Origin: Deinococcus sedimenti
GTDB lineage: Bacteria > Deinococcota > Deinococci > Deinococcales > Deinococcaceae
DNA: 64,000 bases
Direction: 5' to 3'
Assembly: GCF_014648135.1 (NCBI RefSeq)
Contig: NZ_BMQN01000012.1
Location: 1 to 64,000 of the forward strand
Of this stretch, positions 25,848 through 34,451 are shown one piece after another; the first letter of the stretch is position 1, and every line of letters starts with the position of its first letter. Under the pieces are notes generated by a model. That model was not told the DNA's origin and did no database searches. It was given only the letters and a program-made list of their open reading frames with translations. Position numbers and translations under genes: made by a program.

Positions 25848-25864
25848 GTCATGTCAACGCTGTC
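25848..25864. promoter_or_regulatory. LacI operator-like site 1
   Basis: GTCATGTCAACGCTGTC, identical to site 2 (25996-26012) at 16 of 17 positions. The central CAACG.TG core with CG at the centre is typical of LacI-family operators. It lies 51 bp upstream of the LacI start. Confidence 0.7.
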
Positions 25865-25968
25865 TCGACCCGGTTCAATTCGAACGTTTTTTGATGACCA
25901 CGGGTGAGCAATGCGCGTGAGCATAGACGAATTTCGGGGGAATTCGGGGGAGGGAAGACGGGCATCCA

Positions 25969-25997
25969 TTGACTTCCCTCCTTCCACCGCCTACTGT
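25969..25997 (+). promoter_or_regulatory. Promoter of the mannoside transport/degradation operon
   Basis: TTGACT (25969-25974), a 17-bp spacer, and TACTGT (25992-25997). Both match the sigma-70 consensus at four or more positions with ideal spacing. Operator-like site 2 starts inside the -10 box, which would block RNA polymerase. The first gene starts at 26102. Confidence 0.7.
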
Positions 25998-26012
25998 CAT
26001 GTCAACGTTGTC
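25996..26012. promoter_or_regulatory. LacI operator-like site 2
   Basis: GTCATGTCAACGTTGTC with palindromic core CAACGTTG. It overlaps the -10 box and presumed transcription start of the mannoside operon. It is 148 bp (about 14 helical turns) from site 1, so looping is possible. Confidence 0.75.
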
Positions 26013-26101
26013 ACACAGTCTGGATCCCACCCAGGATCACCCCCGTTCCGTCCCGGCCACCCCGCCGTGACGCCGTCCCCTGCACGCCCCCGGAGGAACT
26101 C

Positions 26102-26866
26102 ATGTCGGCCCCACCCCTGCTGGAAACCCGAGGCATCACCAAACGCTACGGGCACGTCGAGGCGCTGCGCGGCGCCGACTTCACCGTCTACCCCGGCGAG
26201 GTCGTCGCCCTGCTCGGCGACAACGGCGCGGGCAAGAGCACCCTCGTCAAGGCCATCACCGGCACCATCCAGCCCGACGAGGGTCAGATTCTCTTCGAAG
26301 GGCGGCCCGTCCAGATGACCTCGCCCCTCGACGCCCGCACCCTCGGCATCGAGACCGTCTTCCAGGACCTCGCCCTCGTGCCCGACATGGACCCCGCCGG
26401 GAACCTCTTCCTGGGCCGCGAACTCCTGTGCCCCGGCCTGCTGGGCCGCCTGGGCATGCTCGACCGCCGCGCCATGCACGACCGCACCGTCGAGGCCTTC
26501 ACCCGCCTGGGCGTGAACATCCAGGACGCGCAGGCCAAGGTGATCGGCATGTCCGGCGGGCAGCGCCAGGGCGTCGCCGTCGCCCGCGCCATGGTCTGGG
26601 CCAGCAAGATGGTCCTGATGGACGAACCCACCGCCGCGCTCGGCGTGGTGCAGTCCCGGCACGTCAACGACCTGATCCTGCGCGTCCGCGACCAGGGCGT
26701 GGCCGTCGTGCTCGTCAGCCACAACATGCAGCACGTCTTCGAGGTCGCCGACCGCATCGAGGTCCTGCGCCTGGGCCAGCGGGTCGCCGCGCGGCGCAAG
26801 GCCGACACCAGCATCGAGGAAGTCGTGGCCGACATGACCGGCCTGAGCGTCACGGGAGCCGCATGA
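26102..26866 (+). CDS. Sugar ABC transporter ATP-binding protein
   Basis: 254 residues, a single ATPase domain of the CUT2 (ribose/fructose/xylose) importer type. Walker A is GDNGAGKST, the signature is SGGQRQGVAVA, Walker B is VLMDEPTAAL, and the switch His is in LVSHNM. CUT2 ATPases are often double; this single-domain form occurs in FrcA-type systems. GGAGG precedes the ATG. The stop overlaps the permease start by ATGA. Substrate is inferred to be a mannose-containing sugar from the downstream genes. Confidence 0.94.
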   Translation: MSAPPLLETRGITKRYGHVEALRGADFTVYPGEVVALLGDNGAGKSTLVKAITGTIQPDEGQILFEGRPVQMTSPLDARTLGIETVFQDLALVPDMDPAGNLFLGRELLCPGLLGRLGMLDRRAMHDRTVEAFTRLGVNIQDAQAKVIGMSGGQRQGVAVARAMVWASKMVLMDEPTAALGVVQSRHVNDLILRVRDQGVAVVLVSHNMQHVFEVADRIEVLRLGQRVAARRKADTSIEEVVADMTGLSVTGAA

Positions 26867-27879
26867 CCACCACCCGCCCCACCCCACCCGCCCCCGCCCG
26901 GCTCGCGCTGCGCCGCGTGCTCGCCTCGCAGGCCATGCTCACCGCAGGCACGCTGCTGGTCGTCATGACGCTGTTCACCGTGCTGTTCCCCGGCAAGTTC
27001 GCGACCCTGTACAACCTCCAGACCCTGATGGTCGACTACTCCGGCATCGTCCTGCTCGGCGTGGGCCTGACGTTCATCATGACCAGCGCCCGCTTCGACC
27101 TGTCGGTCGGCGCCGTCCTGGTGTTCTCCTGCGTGCTCGGCACCAAGGCCATGGGCGCCCTGGGAGGCGCCAGCGGCGGCTGGGGCGTCGTCCTGATCGG
27201 ACTGGCCGTGTGCCTCGGCACGGGCCTGCTCGCCGGACTCGTCAACGGCCTCCTGATCGTCAAGGCGCGCGTGCCCAGCATCATTGTCACGCTCGGCACC
27301 CTCAGTGTCGCGCAGGGCGCCGCGTACGTCCTCACCGGCGGCGTGGACCTGTACGCCGTGCCCAAGGTCATGCTCGACCACATCGGCCAGGGCAAGCTGC
27401 TCGGCCTGCCCATCCCCATCGTCGTGGCCGCCCTGGCCGTCGCCATCGGCTCGTTCGTCCTCTCGCAGACCCGCTTCGGGCAGTACACCTGCGCCACCGG
27501 CTCGAACGCCGAGGCGGCCCGCCGCGCCGGGATCAACATCGACCGCGTCGCGATCACCCTGTACCTGATCTCCGGCGCCGGGGCCGGCCTGGCGGGCTTC
27601 ATGAGCCTCGCCCGCTACGGCTCGACCACCCTGGCCGCCCATCAGAACGACAACCTCACCGCGCTGCTCGGCGTGGTGCTGGGCGGCACCAGCCTCTTCG
27701 GCGGGACCGGCACGGTCGTCGGCACGGCCGTCGGCGTGTTCATCCCCGGCGTGCTCTCCAACGGCCTCGTGATGATGCAGGTCCTTCCCTACTGGCAGTA
27801 CATCATCGTCGGCATCGTCCTGATCGCCGTGGTCTACATCAATCTCGTCAAACGCCGGGGCCGCACCGAAGGCGGTTAA
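26863..27879 (+). CDS. Sugar ABC transporter permease
   Basis: 338 residues from ATG 26863, chosen because it overlaps the ATPase stop by 4 nt. An upstream open frame inside the ATPase gene is antisense-like shadow sequence. It is a BPD_transp_2 permease of CUT2 importers with about nine hydrophobic helices and the conserved cytoplasmic-loop segment ATGSNAEAARRAGINIDR. AMVWASKM-type ATPase contact is expected. It forms a homodimer in the inner membrane with the neighbouring ATPase and binding protein. Confidence 0.94.
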   Translation: MTTTRPTPPAPARLALRRVLASQAMLTAGTLLVVMTLFTVLFPGKFATLYNLQTLMVDYSGIVLLGVGLTFIMTSARFDLSVGAVLVFSCVLGTKAMGALGGASGGWGVVLIGLAVCLGTGLLAGLVNGLLIVKARVPSIIVTLGTLSVAQGAAYVLTGGVDLYAVPKVMLDHIGQGKLLGLPIPIVVAALAVAIGSFVLSQTRFGQYTCATGSNAEAARRAGINIDRVAITLYLISGAGAGLAGFMSLARYGSTTLAAHQNDNLTALLGVVLGGTSLFGGTGTVVGTAVGVFIPGVLSNGLVMMQVLPYWQYIIVGIVLIAVVYINLVKRRGRTEGG

Positions 27880-27951
27880 CGCACCGGGTCCGAGTTTCAC
27901 CCCATCCCGATCCCCCACCTGGTCCCAGGGACCACCCACAAGGAGAGGACC

Positions 27952-28911
27952 ATGCGCCACCTCAGCACCGCCGCCCTCAGCACCCTTCTTCTCCTGACCG
28001 CCGCGCAGCCCGCGCAGGCCCAGACCGCCCCCAAGAAGTACAAGATCGCGCTGATCCTGGGCACCACCACCGACAACTTCTACACCTCCATGCAGTGCGG
28101 CGCCGTGGAAGCCGCCCGGAAATTCGGGGACGTGGAACTGACCGTGCAGGGCGCGCCCCGCTGGGACGCCACCCTCCAGACGCCGGTCGTGAACGCCGTG
28201 ACCGCCAGCGGCGCGCAGGCCATCGCCATCGCCGTGAACGACGGCCGCGCCCTGTTCGCGCCGCTCAAGGCCGCCCACGACAAGGGCATCAAGATCATCG
28301 GCGTCGACACCCGCCTCGCGGACTCCAGCTTCGTGACCAGCAACATCTCCTCGGACAACCGCGCCCTGGGGGCCGAGGCGGCCCGCACCCTCGCCAAACT
28401 CATGGGTGAGAAGGGCACCGCTCTGATTCCGCCCATCACGCCCGGCATCACCACCGTCGCCGACCGCATCCAGGGCTTCATCGACGAGATGAAGGCCCAC
28501 CACAAGAACATCAGGATCGCTTACAAGGGCGTCAGCGAGGACGCCTCGGCGTTCAGCGCCGCGTTCGCCGCGAACCCCGACATCACCGGCATGTTCCTGA
28601 TCGCCAACAACGAGGCCCTCGTCGCCGCCGGCGCGATCCGCCAGCTGCCCGCCGCGCGCCGCGACAAGATCAGTGTCGTCAGCTTCGACGCCGCCCCCGC
28701 GCTCGTCGACGCCCTGAAGAGCAACCAGATCCAGGCGATCGTGGCGCAGAAACCCGCCCAGATGGGCGCCCTGGCCGTCGAGACCGCCCGCAAGGCCCTG
28801 ATGGGCCAGTCGGTGGCCAAGTCCATCCCCACCGGCGGGGTCGGCCTGACCCGCGCAAACATCGGCCTGCCCGCCTTCGCGCAGTACGTGTACAAGTCCA
28901 GCTGCAAATAA
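27952..28911 (+). CDS. Sugar-binding protein of the ABC transporter
   Basis: 319 residues, periplasmic-binding-protein type I (Peripla_BP_4). The signal peptide ends near ALA-like AQPAQA (about residue 24). Sugar-pocket segments are TTTDNFYTSMQCG, GVDTRLADSSF and NNEALVAAGAI. GGAGAGG lies before the ATG. The gene follows the permease by 72 nt and is followed by a stable hairpin, which commonly sets a high binding-protein level against the lower expression of downstream enzymes. Confidence 0.94.
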   Translation: MRHLSTAALSTLLLLTAAQPAQAQTAPKKYKIALILGTTTDNFYTSMQCGAVEAARKFGDVELTVQGAPRWDATLQTPVVNAVTASGAQAIAIAVNDGRALFAPLKAAHDKGIKIIGVDTRLADSSFVTSNISSDNRALGAEAARTLAKLMGEKGTALIPPITPGITTVADRIQGFIDEMKAHHKNIRIAYKGVSEDASAFSAAFAANPDITGMFLIANNEALVAAGAIRQLPAARRDKISVVSFDAAPALVDALKSNQIQAIVAQKPAQMGALAVETARKALMGQSVAKSIPTGGVGLTRANIGLPAFAQYVYKSSCK

Positions 28912-28919
28912 GTTCCCGC

Positions 28920-28957
28920 CCCGCAGGCCGTCCCCATCACCGGTGGGGGCCTGCGGG
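28920..28957 (+). terminator. Hairpin between the binding-protein gene and the GH125 gene
   Basis: 10-bp perfect stem (28920-28929 CCCGCAGGCC with 28948-28957), 18-nt loop, followed by TCTTCCC. It lies 9 nt after the stop and is likely a partial terminator or 3'-end stabiliser within the operon. Confidence 0.6.
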
Positions 28958-28975
28958 TCTTCCCAAGAGGCCCCC

Positions 28976-30328
28976 ATGACCCACACCGTGACCGCCCCAC
29001 CTGTCCATCAGGACCCGATGCCCGCGCCCCGCCAGCCTCTCACCGCGCCGCAGTCCGAGCTGATGGCGCAGGTTCAGGCCCGCCTGAGCAGCCGGGCGGA
29101 CCTCGCGGCGCTGTTCAGCCGCTGCTACCCGAACACCTGGCAGACGACCCTCCATGACCTGCCCGGCGGGCGGGTGTTCGTGCAGACCGGCGACATTCCC
29201 GCCATGTGGCTGCGGGACTCGGCGGCGCAGATGAGTCCGTACCTGCCGCTGTGCGCGTCGGACCCGGTCGTGCGGGCCGCGGTGGACGGCGTGATCCGGC
29301 AGCACGCGCACCTGCTGGGCGTGGACCCGTACGCGAACGCGTTCAACCGCGAGCCCGGCCACGAGTACCACTTCGACCGGCCCGCGCCGGGCCCGTGGGT
29401 GTGGGAGCGGAAGTTCGAGCTGGACTCGCTGTGCTTCCCGCTGTGGCTGGCGTGGCGGGCGTGGCAGGTCACGGGCGAGGTGCCGCTGGACCTGCGCCCG
29501 ATGCTGCGGACCGTGCTGGACGTCATGCACGCCGAGCAGGACCACGACGCGCGTTCGGCCTACACCTTCGAGCGGCCCGCCGAGTACTGCGTGCTGCCCA
29601 GTGACACCCTGCCGCGCGGCGGGCGCGGCGCGGCGCACCGCCCGACCGGGATGGTCTGGACCGGGTTCCGGCCCAGTGACGACGCCTGCACGTACCCGTA
29701 CCTGGTGCCCGCCAATGCGTTCGCCGTCACGGCGCTGGAGGGCGCCGCCCACCTGATGCGCGCCGTGTACGGCGACGAGGCACTCGCGGGGCGCTGTGAG
29801 GCGACCGCCGGACAGATCCGCCAGGGCATCGAGACGCACGGCACCGCCGAGCACCCCACGTTCGGGCGGGTGTACGCCTACGAGACCGACGGACTGGGGA
29901 ATCATGTGTTCATGGACGACGCGAACGTGCCCAGCCTGCTGTCGCTGCCGTACCTGGGATACTGCGCGCCCACGGACCCCACGTACCTCAACACGCGGCG
30001 CCTGATCCTGAGCGGCGAGAACCCGCACTACCACGCGGGCGCCCGCGCCGCCGGGATCGGCAGTCCGCACACGCCGGGCCGGCGGGTGTGGCCGATCGCG
30101 CTGTGCATGCAGGCCCTGACCGCCGACCCGCTCACGCCGGACGGGCGCGCGGAGATCCGGGCGCTGCTGGACACGCTGGCCGCCACGACCGCCGGGACGG
30201 ACCTGATGCACGAGAGTTTCCACCCGGACGATCCCGCGGAGTTCAGCCGCCCGTGGTTCGCGTGGGCGAACAGCCTGCTCGCGGAGACGATCCGGACGCA
30301 CCTGGACGTCCTGACGGAGCGCGCGTGA
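28976..30328 (+). CDS. GH125 exo-alpha-1,6-mannosidase
   Basis: 450 residues from ATG 28976 (AAGAGG 5 nt upstream). A GTG at 28943 is in frame but lies inside the hairpin. It has the GH125 (DUF1237) signature GDIPAMWLRDSAAQMSPYL, with the acid Asp in WLRDS, then DPYANAFN, and a later PYLGYCAP region. Family enzymes are metal-independent and release mannose from alpha-1,6-linked mannosides. No signal peptide is evident, so it acts in the cytoplasm on imported oligosaccharides. The stop overlaps the GH38 start by GTGA. Confidence 0.92.
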   Translation: MTHTVTAPPVHQDPMPAPRQPLTAPQSELMAQVQARLSSRADLAALFSRCYPNTWQTTLHDLPGGRVFVQTGDIPAMWLRDSAAQMSPYLPLCASDPVVRAAVDGVIRQHAHLLGVDPYANAFNREPGHEYHFDRPAPGPWVWERKFELDSLCFPLWLAWRAWQVTGEVPLDLRPMLRTVLDVMHAEQDHDARSAYTFERPAEYCVLPSDTLPRGGRGAAHRPTGMVWTGFRPSDDACTYPYLVPANAFAVTALEGAAHLMRAVYGDEALAGRCEATAGQIRQGIETHGTAEHPTFGRVYAYETDGLGNHVFMDDANVPSLLSLPYLGYCAPTDPTYLNTRRLILSGENPHYHAGARAAGIGSPHTPGRRVWPIALCMQALTADPLTPDGRAEIRALLDTLAATTAGTDLMHESFHPDDPAEFSRPWFAWANSLLAETIRTHLDVLTERA

Positions 30329-33300
30329 CCCTGACACGCTTCGAGCGGAGGCTGCGGGAACTCGACGCGCAGATCGCGCGGCTGGGCGCGTGGCGCGACG
30401 ACGCCCTGCACCCCCTGCCCGACTGGACCTTCCAGGCGCCCGGCCAGTCGGCCGTGACCCTCGCGCCGGGTGAACCCTGGCCGGTGGGCGCGCGGGACCT
30501 GCGCGAGCAGCCCGTGGCGTTCCGCACCCGCTGGACGGTGCCCGCCGGGCTGGACGGACAGAGCGGCGAGCTGGACCTGGACGTGGGCGGCGAGGCGCTC
30601 GTCACGGCCACGCTGGACGGGCAGGTCGTCGCCAGTGGCGGCCTGAACCCGTACCACCGCCGCTTCCCGCTGGGGGTCCTCCGGGGCGGGGCGACACTGG
30701 AGGTGCAGATCACGGCGGTCCCGCGCGGCCTGTTCGGGTCGCCCACGCCCCGCCCGCATCTGGAACGCGCGCGCGTGGGCGTGCCGCAGGTGCAGGTGAC
30801 AGCGCTGCACGACGCGCTGGAGGTCACGGCCGCCGCGATCCGCACGCTGGGCCGCGAGGGGCTGGAGGGCGGCCGTGACGCGTCAGCCCATGAGAGCGGC
30901 AGCGAGGTCGCCGGGCACCTCCTGAACCTCGCCGAGGAGGTCCTGCGGAGCCTGGACTGGACGAGCAGCGCCGACGCGCACCTGTCGCGCCTGGGGGAAC
31001 TGGGCGGCGGGGAGAGCTTCACGCAGGGCCTGTGGGCGCTGCCGGACATCCGCCCGGCGCGGGCGCCGCTGCCGGAAGGGCTCAGGGCCCGCACGTCCCG
31101 CGCGCACGGGCAGATGCTCACGGGGCTGCAGGCCCTGCGGGCGCGTTTTCCAGCGCGTGGGGCGCTGGCGCTGACCGGGCACGCGCACCTGGATCTGGGC
31201 TGGCTGTGGCCGGTCCACGAGACGCGGCGCAAGGCGCGCCGGACGCTGCACACCGTCACGGGCCTGATGGACCGCTTCCCGGACTTCACGTTCAATCAGT
31301 CCAGCGCGCAGCTGTTCGCGTGGCTGGAGCAGGACGACCCGGCACTGTTCGCCCGCGTGCAGGCCCACGTGGCGGGGGGACGGCTGGAACCGGTGGGCGG
31401 CATGTGGGTCGAGCCGGACTGCCAGATGACCGGTGGGGAGTCCCTGGCGCGTCAGCTGCTGTACGGCCAGACGTACTTCCGCCAGGCGTTCGGGCGCACC
31501 TGCGAGGTCGCGTGGCTGCCCGACACCTTCGGCTTCACGCCCGCCCTGCCGCAGCTGCTGGCCCAGGCGGGCGTCACGGGGTTCTTCACGACGAAACTCA
31601 ACTGGAACGAGGAGACACCGTTCCCGCACGACCTGTTCTGGTGGCAGGGGCTGGACGGCACGCGCGTCCTGGCCCACAGCCTGAACAACCCCGGCGGCAG
31701 CCGCCCCGGCCTGGGCGGGTACAACGGCGACGTGCGCCCCGGCGACCTGCTGGGCACCTGGGAACGCTTCGGGACGAAGACCAGCCGCGCCTGGGGGGAC
31801 CACGCGCCCGAGAGCCTGTTCACGTTCGGGTACGGCGACGGCGGCGGCGGGCCCAGCGAGGCGATGCTGCGCGCCTACGACACCCTGAAGGCCTTCCCGG
31901 CGCTGCCCGCGCTGCGCATGACCCGCGTGGACGACTACTACCGCGCGCTGCCCAGGGAGGGTCTGCCGGTGTGGGTGGGTGAACTGTACCTGCAGCTGCA
32001 CCGCGGGACGCTGACCTCGCAGTCGGCGATCAAGCGGCTGAACCGGCAGGCCGAGCACCGCCTGCTGGAACTCGAGGCCGTGAGCGCGCTGCACCCGGCC
32101 TCCCCCGCCATGCCGAGTGAAACGGACGGCCTGTGGCAGACGACGCTGCTGAACCAGTTCCACGACATCCTGCCCGGGTCCAGCATTCACGAGGTGTACC
32201 GTGACGCCCTGCCGGAACTCTCGCACGTGACCTCGCGCGCCGCCAACCTGACCCGCGCGCACTGGGACGCGGGCGGGGCGACCTGGACGGTCTTCAACGC
32301 CGTGACCTGGGACCGCCCGCTCGCCGTGACGCTGCCCGGCGTGACCGGCGGCGTGAACCTGGACGGCCAGCCGCTGGCGACCCAGGCGGTCGAGGGGGGC
32401 CGGCTCGTCGTCGCGCATGACGTCACGGTGCCCGCGCTGAGCACGGTCACGCTGACCGTTACGGACGCGCGGACCGACAAAGACACGCGAGCCGGCACGG
32501 GCGCGGCCGACCTCTCTCCCGCACCGGAGCGCCCGGTCATGGTCCACGACGAGGGGGACCGTGTGATCCTCGAGCACGCCGGACTGCGCGCCGAGATCGC
32601 CCACGACGGGCGCGTGACGCGCCTGCTCGACCGCGCCACGGGCCGCGAGGCGCTGGGGCCTGCCGGGCACCGGCTCGTGGCGTACCCGGACCTGCCGTAC
32701 GCCTGGGACGCCTGGGACGTCGCGCGGGACGTCGGCCAGGATGGGCAGCCGCTCGGCGGCCCCTGCACGCTGGAGGTCACCGAGACCGGACCGTGCCGCG
32801 CGGCCGTGCGCGTCACGCGCCGCTGGCGGGACTCGGTCGTCACGCAGACCTTCGCGCTCCAGGCGGGCGCGGCGCAGCTGGACGTGACCGTCACGCTGGA
32901 CTGGCACGAGCGGCACACGCTGCTGCGCGCAGAGACGGACGTGCCGGTGCTGACGCACGAGGCCTGGGCGGAAACCGCGATGGGCGCCCAGCCGCGCCCC
33001 ACCCACCGCAACCTGCCCGCCGACGCCGCGCAGTTCGAGGTGAGCGCGCACCGCTGGCTGGACCTCAGCGAACCCGACTTCGGCCTGACCCTCCTGAACG
33101 ACGGCCGCTACGGGCACAGCGTGCGCGGGCAGACGGTGGCGCTTAGCCTCGCGCGCGGCCCCATGTGGCCCGACCCGCAGGCGGACCTGGGCGCGCACGA
33201 GGTCCGCCTCGCCCTGCGGCCCCACGCGGGCGACTGGCGCGCCGCGCAGGCCCCCCGCGCGGGCTTCGAGGTGAACAGTCCCCTCCTGGCCCACCCCGGC

Positions 33301-33573
33301 ACGCTGACCCTGGCCGCCCCGCCGCGCCTGAGCGGCCTGGACGTGATGCTCAGCAGCCTCAAACACGCCCAGGACGGCCACGGCGTGATCCTGCGCGTGT
33401 TCGAACCGCACGGGAGGCGCGGCGTCCTGCGGCTCGACCCCGGCGCCTTCGGCACCGCGCAGGTCGTCAATCTGCTCGAGGACCCGGCTGGCCCGGCGCA
33501 GCCCGGCCCGGTGGAGATTCCGGTTCGGCCCTTCGAGGTCCTGAGCGTCCGCCTGACGCGGGGGGGCGCGTGA
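30325..33573 (+). CDS. GH38 alpha-mannosidase
   Basis: 1082 residues from GTG 30325, which overlaps the GH125 stop by 4 nt. The longer frame runs back into GH125. Catalytic GH38 domain features are GHAHLDLGWLWPVHETRRK (zinc ligands His and Asp), WVEPDCQMTGGESLARQ and EVAWLPDTFGF (nucleophile Asp), then NQFHDILPGSS with another zinc-site His and the C-terminal beta-domains. There is no signal peptide. It hydrolyses alpha-1,2/1,3/1,6-mannosides with zinc. Length is usual for bacterial members. Confidence 0.95.
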   Translation: MTLTRFERRLRELDAQIARLGAWRDDALHPLPDWTFQAPGQSAVTLAPGEPWPVGARDLREQPVAFRTRWTVPAGLDGQSGELDLDVGGEALVTATLDGQVVASGGLNPYHRRFPLGVLRGGATLEVQITAVPRGLFGSPTPRPHLERARVGVPQVQVTALHDALEVTAAAIRTLGREGLEGGRDASAHESGSEVAGHLLNLAEEVLRSLDWTSSADAHLSRLGELGGGESFTQGLWALPDIRPARAPLPEGLRARTSRAHGQMLTGLQALRARFPARGALALTGHAHLDLGWLWPVHETRRKARRTLHTVTGLMDRFPDFTFNQSSAQLFAWLEQDDPALFARVQAHVAGGRLEPVGGMWVEPDCQMTGGESLARQLLYGQTYFRQAFGRTCEVAWLPDTFGFTPALPQLLAQAGVTGFFTTKLNWNEETPFPHDLFWWQGLDGTRVLAHSLNNPGGSRPGLGGYNGDVRPGDLLGTWERFGTKTSRAWGDHAPESLFTFGYGDGGGGPSEAMLRAYDTLKAFPALPALRMTRVDDYYRALPREGLPVWVGELYLQLHRGTLTSQSAIKRLNRQAEHRLLELEAVSALHPASPAMPSETDGLWQTTLLNQFHDILPGSSIHEVYRDALPELSHVTSRAANLTRAHWDAGGATWTVFNAVTWDRPLAVTLPGVTGGVNLDGQPLATQAVEGGRLVVAHDVTVPALSTVTLTVTDARTDKDTRAGTGAADLSPAPERPVMVHDEGDRVILEHAGLRAEIAHDGRVTRLLDRATGREALGPAGHRLVAYPDLPYAWDAWDVARDVGQDGQPLGGPCTLEVTETGPCRAAVRVTRRWRDSVVTQTFALQAGAAQLDVTVTLDWHERHTLLRAETDVPVLTHEAWAETAMGAQPRPTHRNLPADAAQFEVSAHRWLDLSEPDFGLTLLNDGRYGHSVRGQTVALSLARGPMWPDPQADLGAHEVRLALRPHAGDWRAAQAPRAGFEVNSPLLAHPGTLTLAAPPRLSGLDVMLSSLKHAQDGHGVILRVFEPHGRRGVLRLDPGAFGTAQVVNLLEDPAGPAQPGPVEIPVRPFEVLSVRLTRGGA

Positions 33574-34451
33574 CTCGGCTCGCCCTGGGCCTGGACGTGG
33601 GCGGCAGTCACGTCACCGCGGGCCTCGTGGACGTGGACACCCGCCACGTGCAGCGCACCGCCCGCCGGGACGTGCCGCACAGCGCGCCCATGGCGACCAT
33701 CCTGCGCGCCTGGGCGGAGGCCACGCTGGAGGCGGCCGGACCCCAGGCTCCGCAGGTGACTCACCTGGGTCTGGCGGTCCCCGGCCCGTTCGACGCGCCG
33801 AACGGCACGTCCCACATGACCCACAAGTTCCCCGCGCTGCGCGGCGTGCCGCTCCGCCCGGCCCTGCGCGCCGCCCTCGCGGGCACCCTCGCTCCTGAAC
33901 TGCCCATCCACTTCGGGAACGACGCGGACCTCTTCGCCCTGGGCGAGTGGTGGGGCGGCGCCGACCGGCCCGAGCGGCTGCTCGGCGTGACCCTGGGCAC
34001 CGGACTCGGCTCAGGCTTCATTCGGCGCGGCCAGCCGCAGCACACCGGACCCGGCGTGCCCCCCGGCGGGGAACTGTGGAACGTGCCCACCCCGGAAGGC
34101 CAGCTGGAGGACGCGCTGAGCGGCGCCGCCGTCACGCGCCTGGGCGCGACCCTGACCGGCCGGCAGGGCAGCGCCGCCGACTGGGCGCAGGCCGCCCGGC
34201 ACGGCCACACCGGCGCGCTGGCCGTGTGGGCCGAGTTCGGCCGCCACGCCGGGCAGCGGCTCCAGCCTTGGACGGACGCGTTCGGCGCGCAGGTGCTCGT
34301 GCTGGGCGGGAACGTCAGCCAGGCGTTCGACCTGTTCGCCCCCACCCTGAACGTCGGCGCCTGTCAGGTCCGGCGCAGCGCGCACCTCGAACTCGCCCCG
34401 CTGCTCGGCGCGGCCGCCCTGAGCGGGCGGGACCCGGTGAGGTCCGCGTGA
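33570..34451 (+). CDS. ROK-family sugar kinase
   Basis: 293 residues from GTG 33570 (GTGA overlap with GH38). It has ATP-binding LGLDVGGSHVTAGL, catalytic GNDADLFALGEW, and the glycine loop TLGTGLGSGF. The zinc motif CxCGxxGCxE usual in ROK glucokinases and NagC-like proteins is absent, replaced by GPGVPPGGELW. This short form is like other ROK kinases without structural zinc. Given the neighbours it probably phosphorylates mannose. Confidence 0.9.
   Translation: MTRLALGLDVGGSHVTAGLVDVDTRHVQRTARRDVPHSAPMATILRAWAEATLEAAGPQAPQVTHLGLAVPGPFDAPNGTSHMTHKFPALRGVPLRPALRAALAGTLAPELPIHFGNDADLFALGEWWGGADRPERLLGVTLGTGLGSGFIRRGQPQHTGPGVPPGGELWNVPTPEGQLEDALSGAAVTRLGATLTGRQGSAADWAQAARHGHTGALAVWAEFGRHAGQRLQPWTDAFGAQVLVLGGNVSQAFDLFAPTLNVGACQVRRSAHLELAPLLGAAALSGRDPVRSA

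Noticed and set aside
26284..28986. Long minus-strand frame of 900 codons opposite the ABC transporter
   Set aside because: It is antisense to three genes with clear family motifs and good ribosome sites. Its peptide is rich in Gly, Asp, His, Arg and Ala, typical of GC-rich shadows.
30883..33411. Minus-strand frame of 842 codons opposite GH38
   Set aside because: Antisense to a well-supported GH38 enzyme, with low-complexity peptide.
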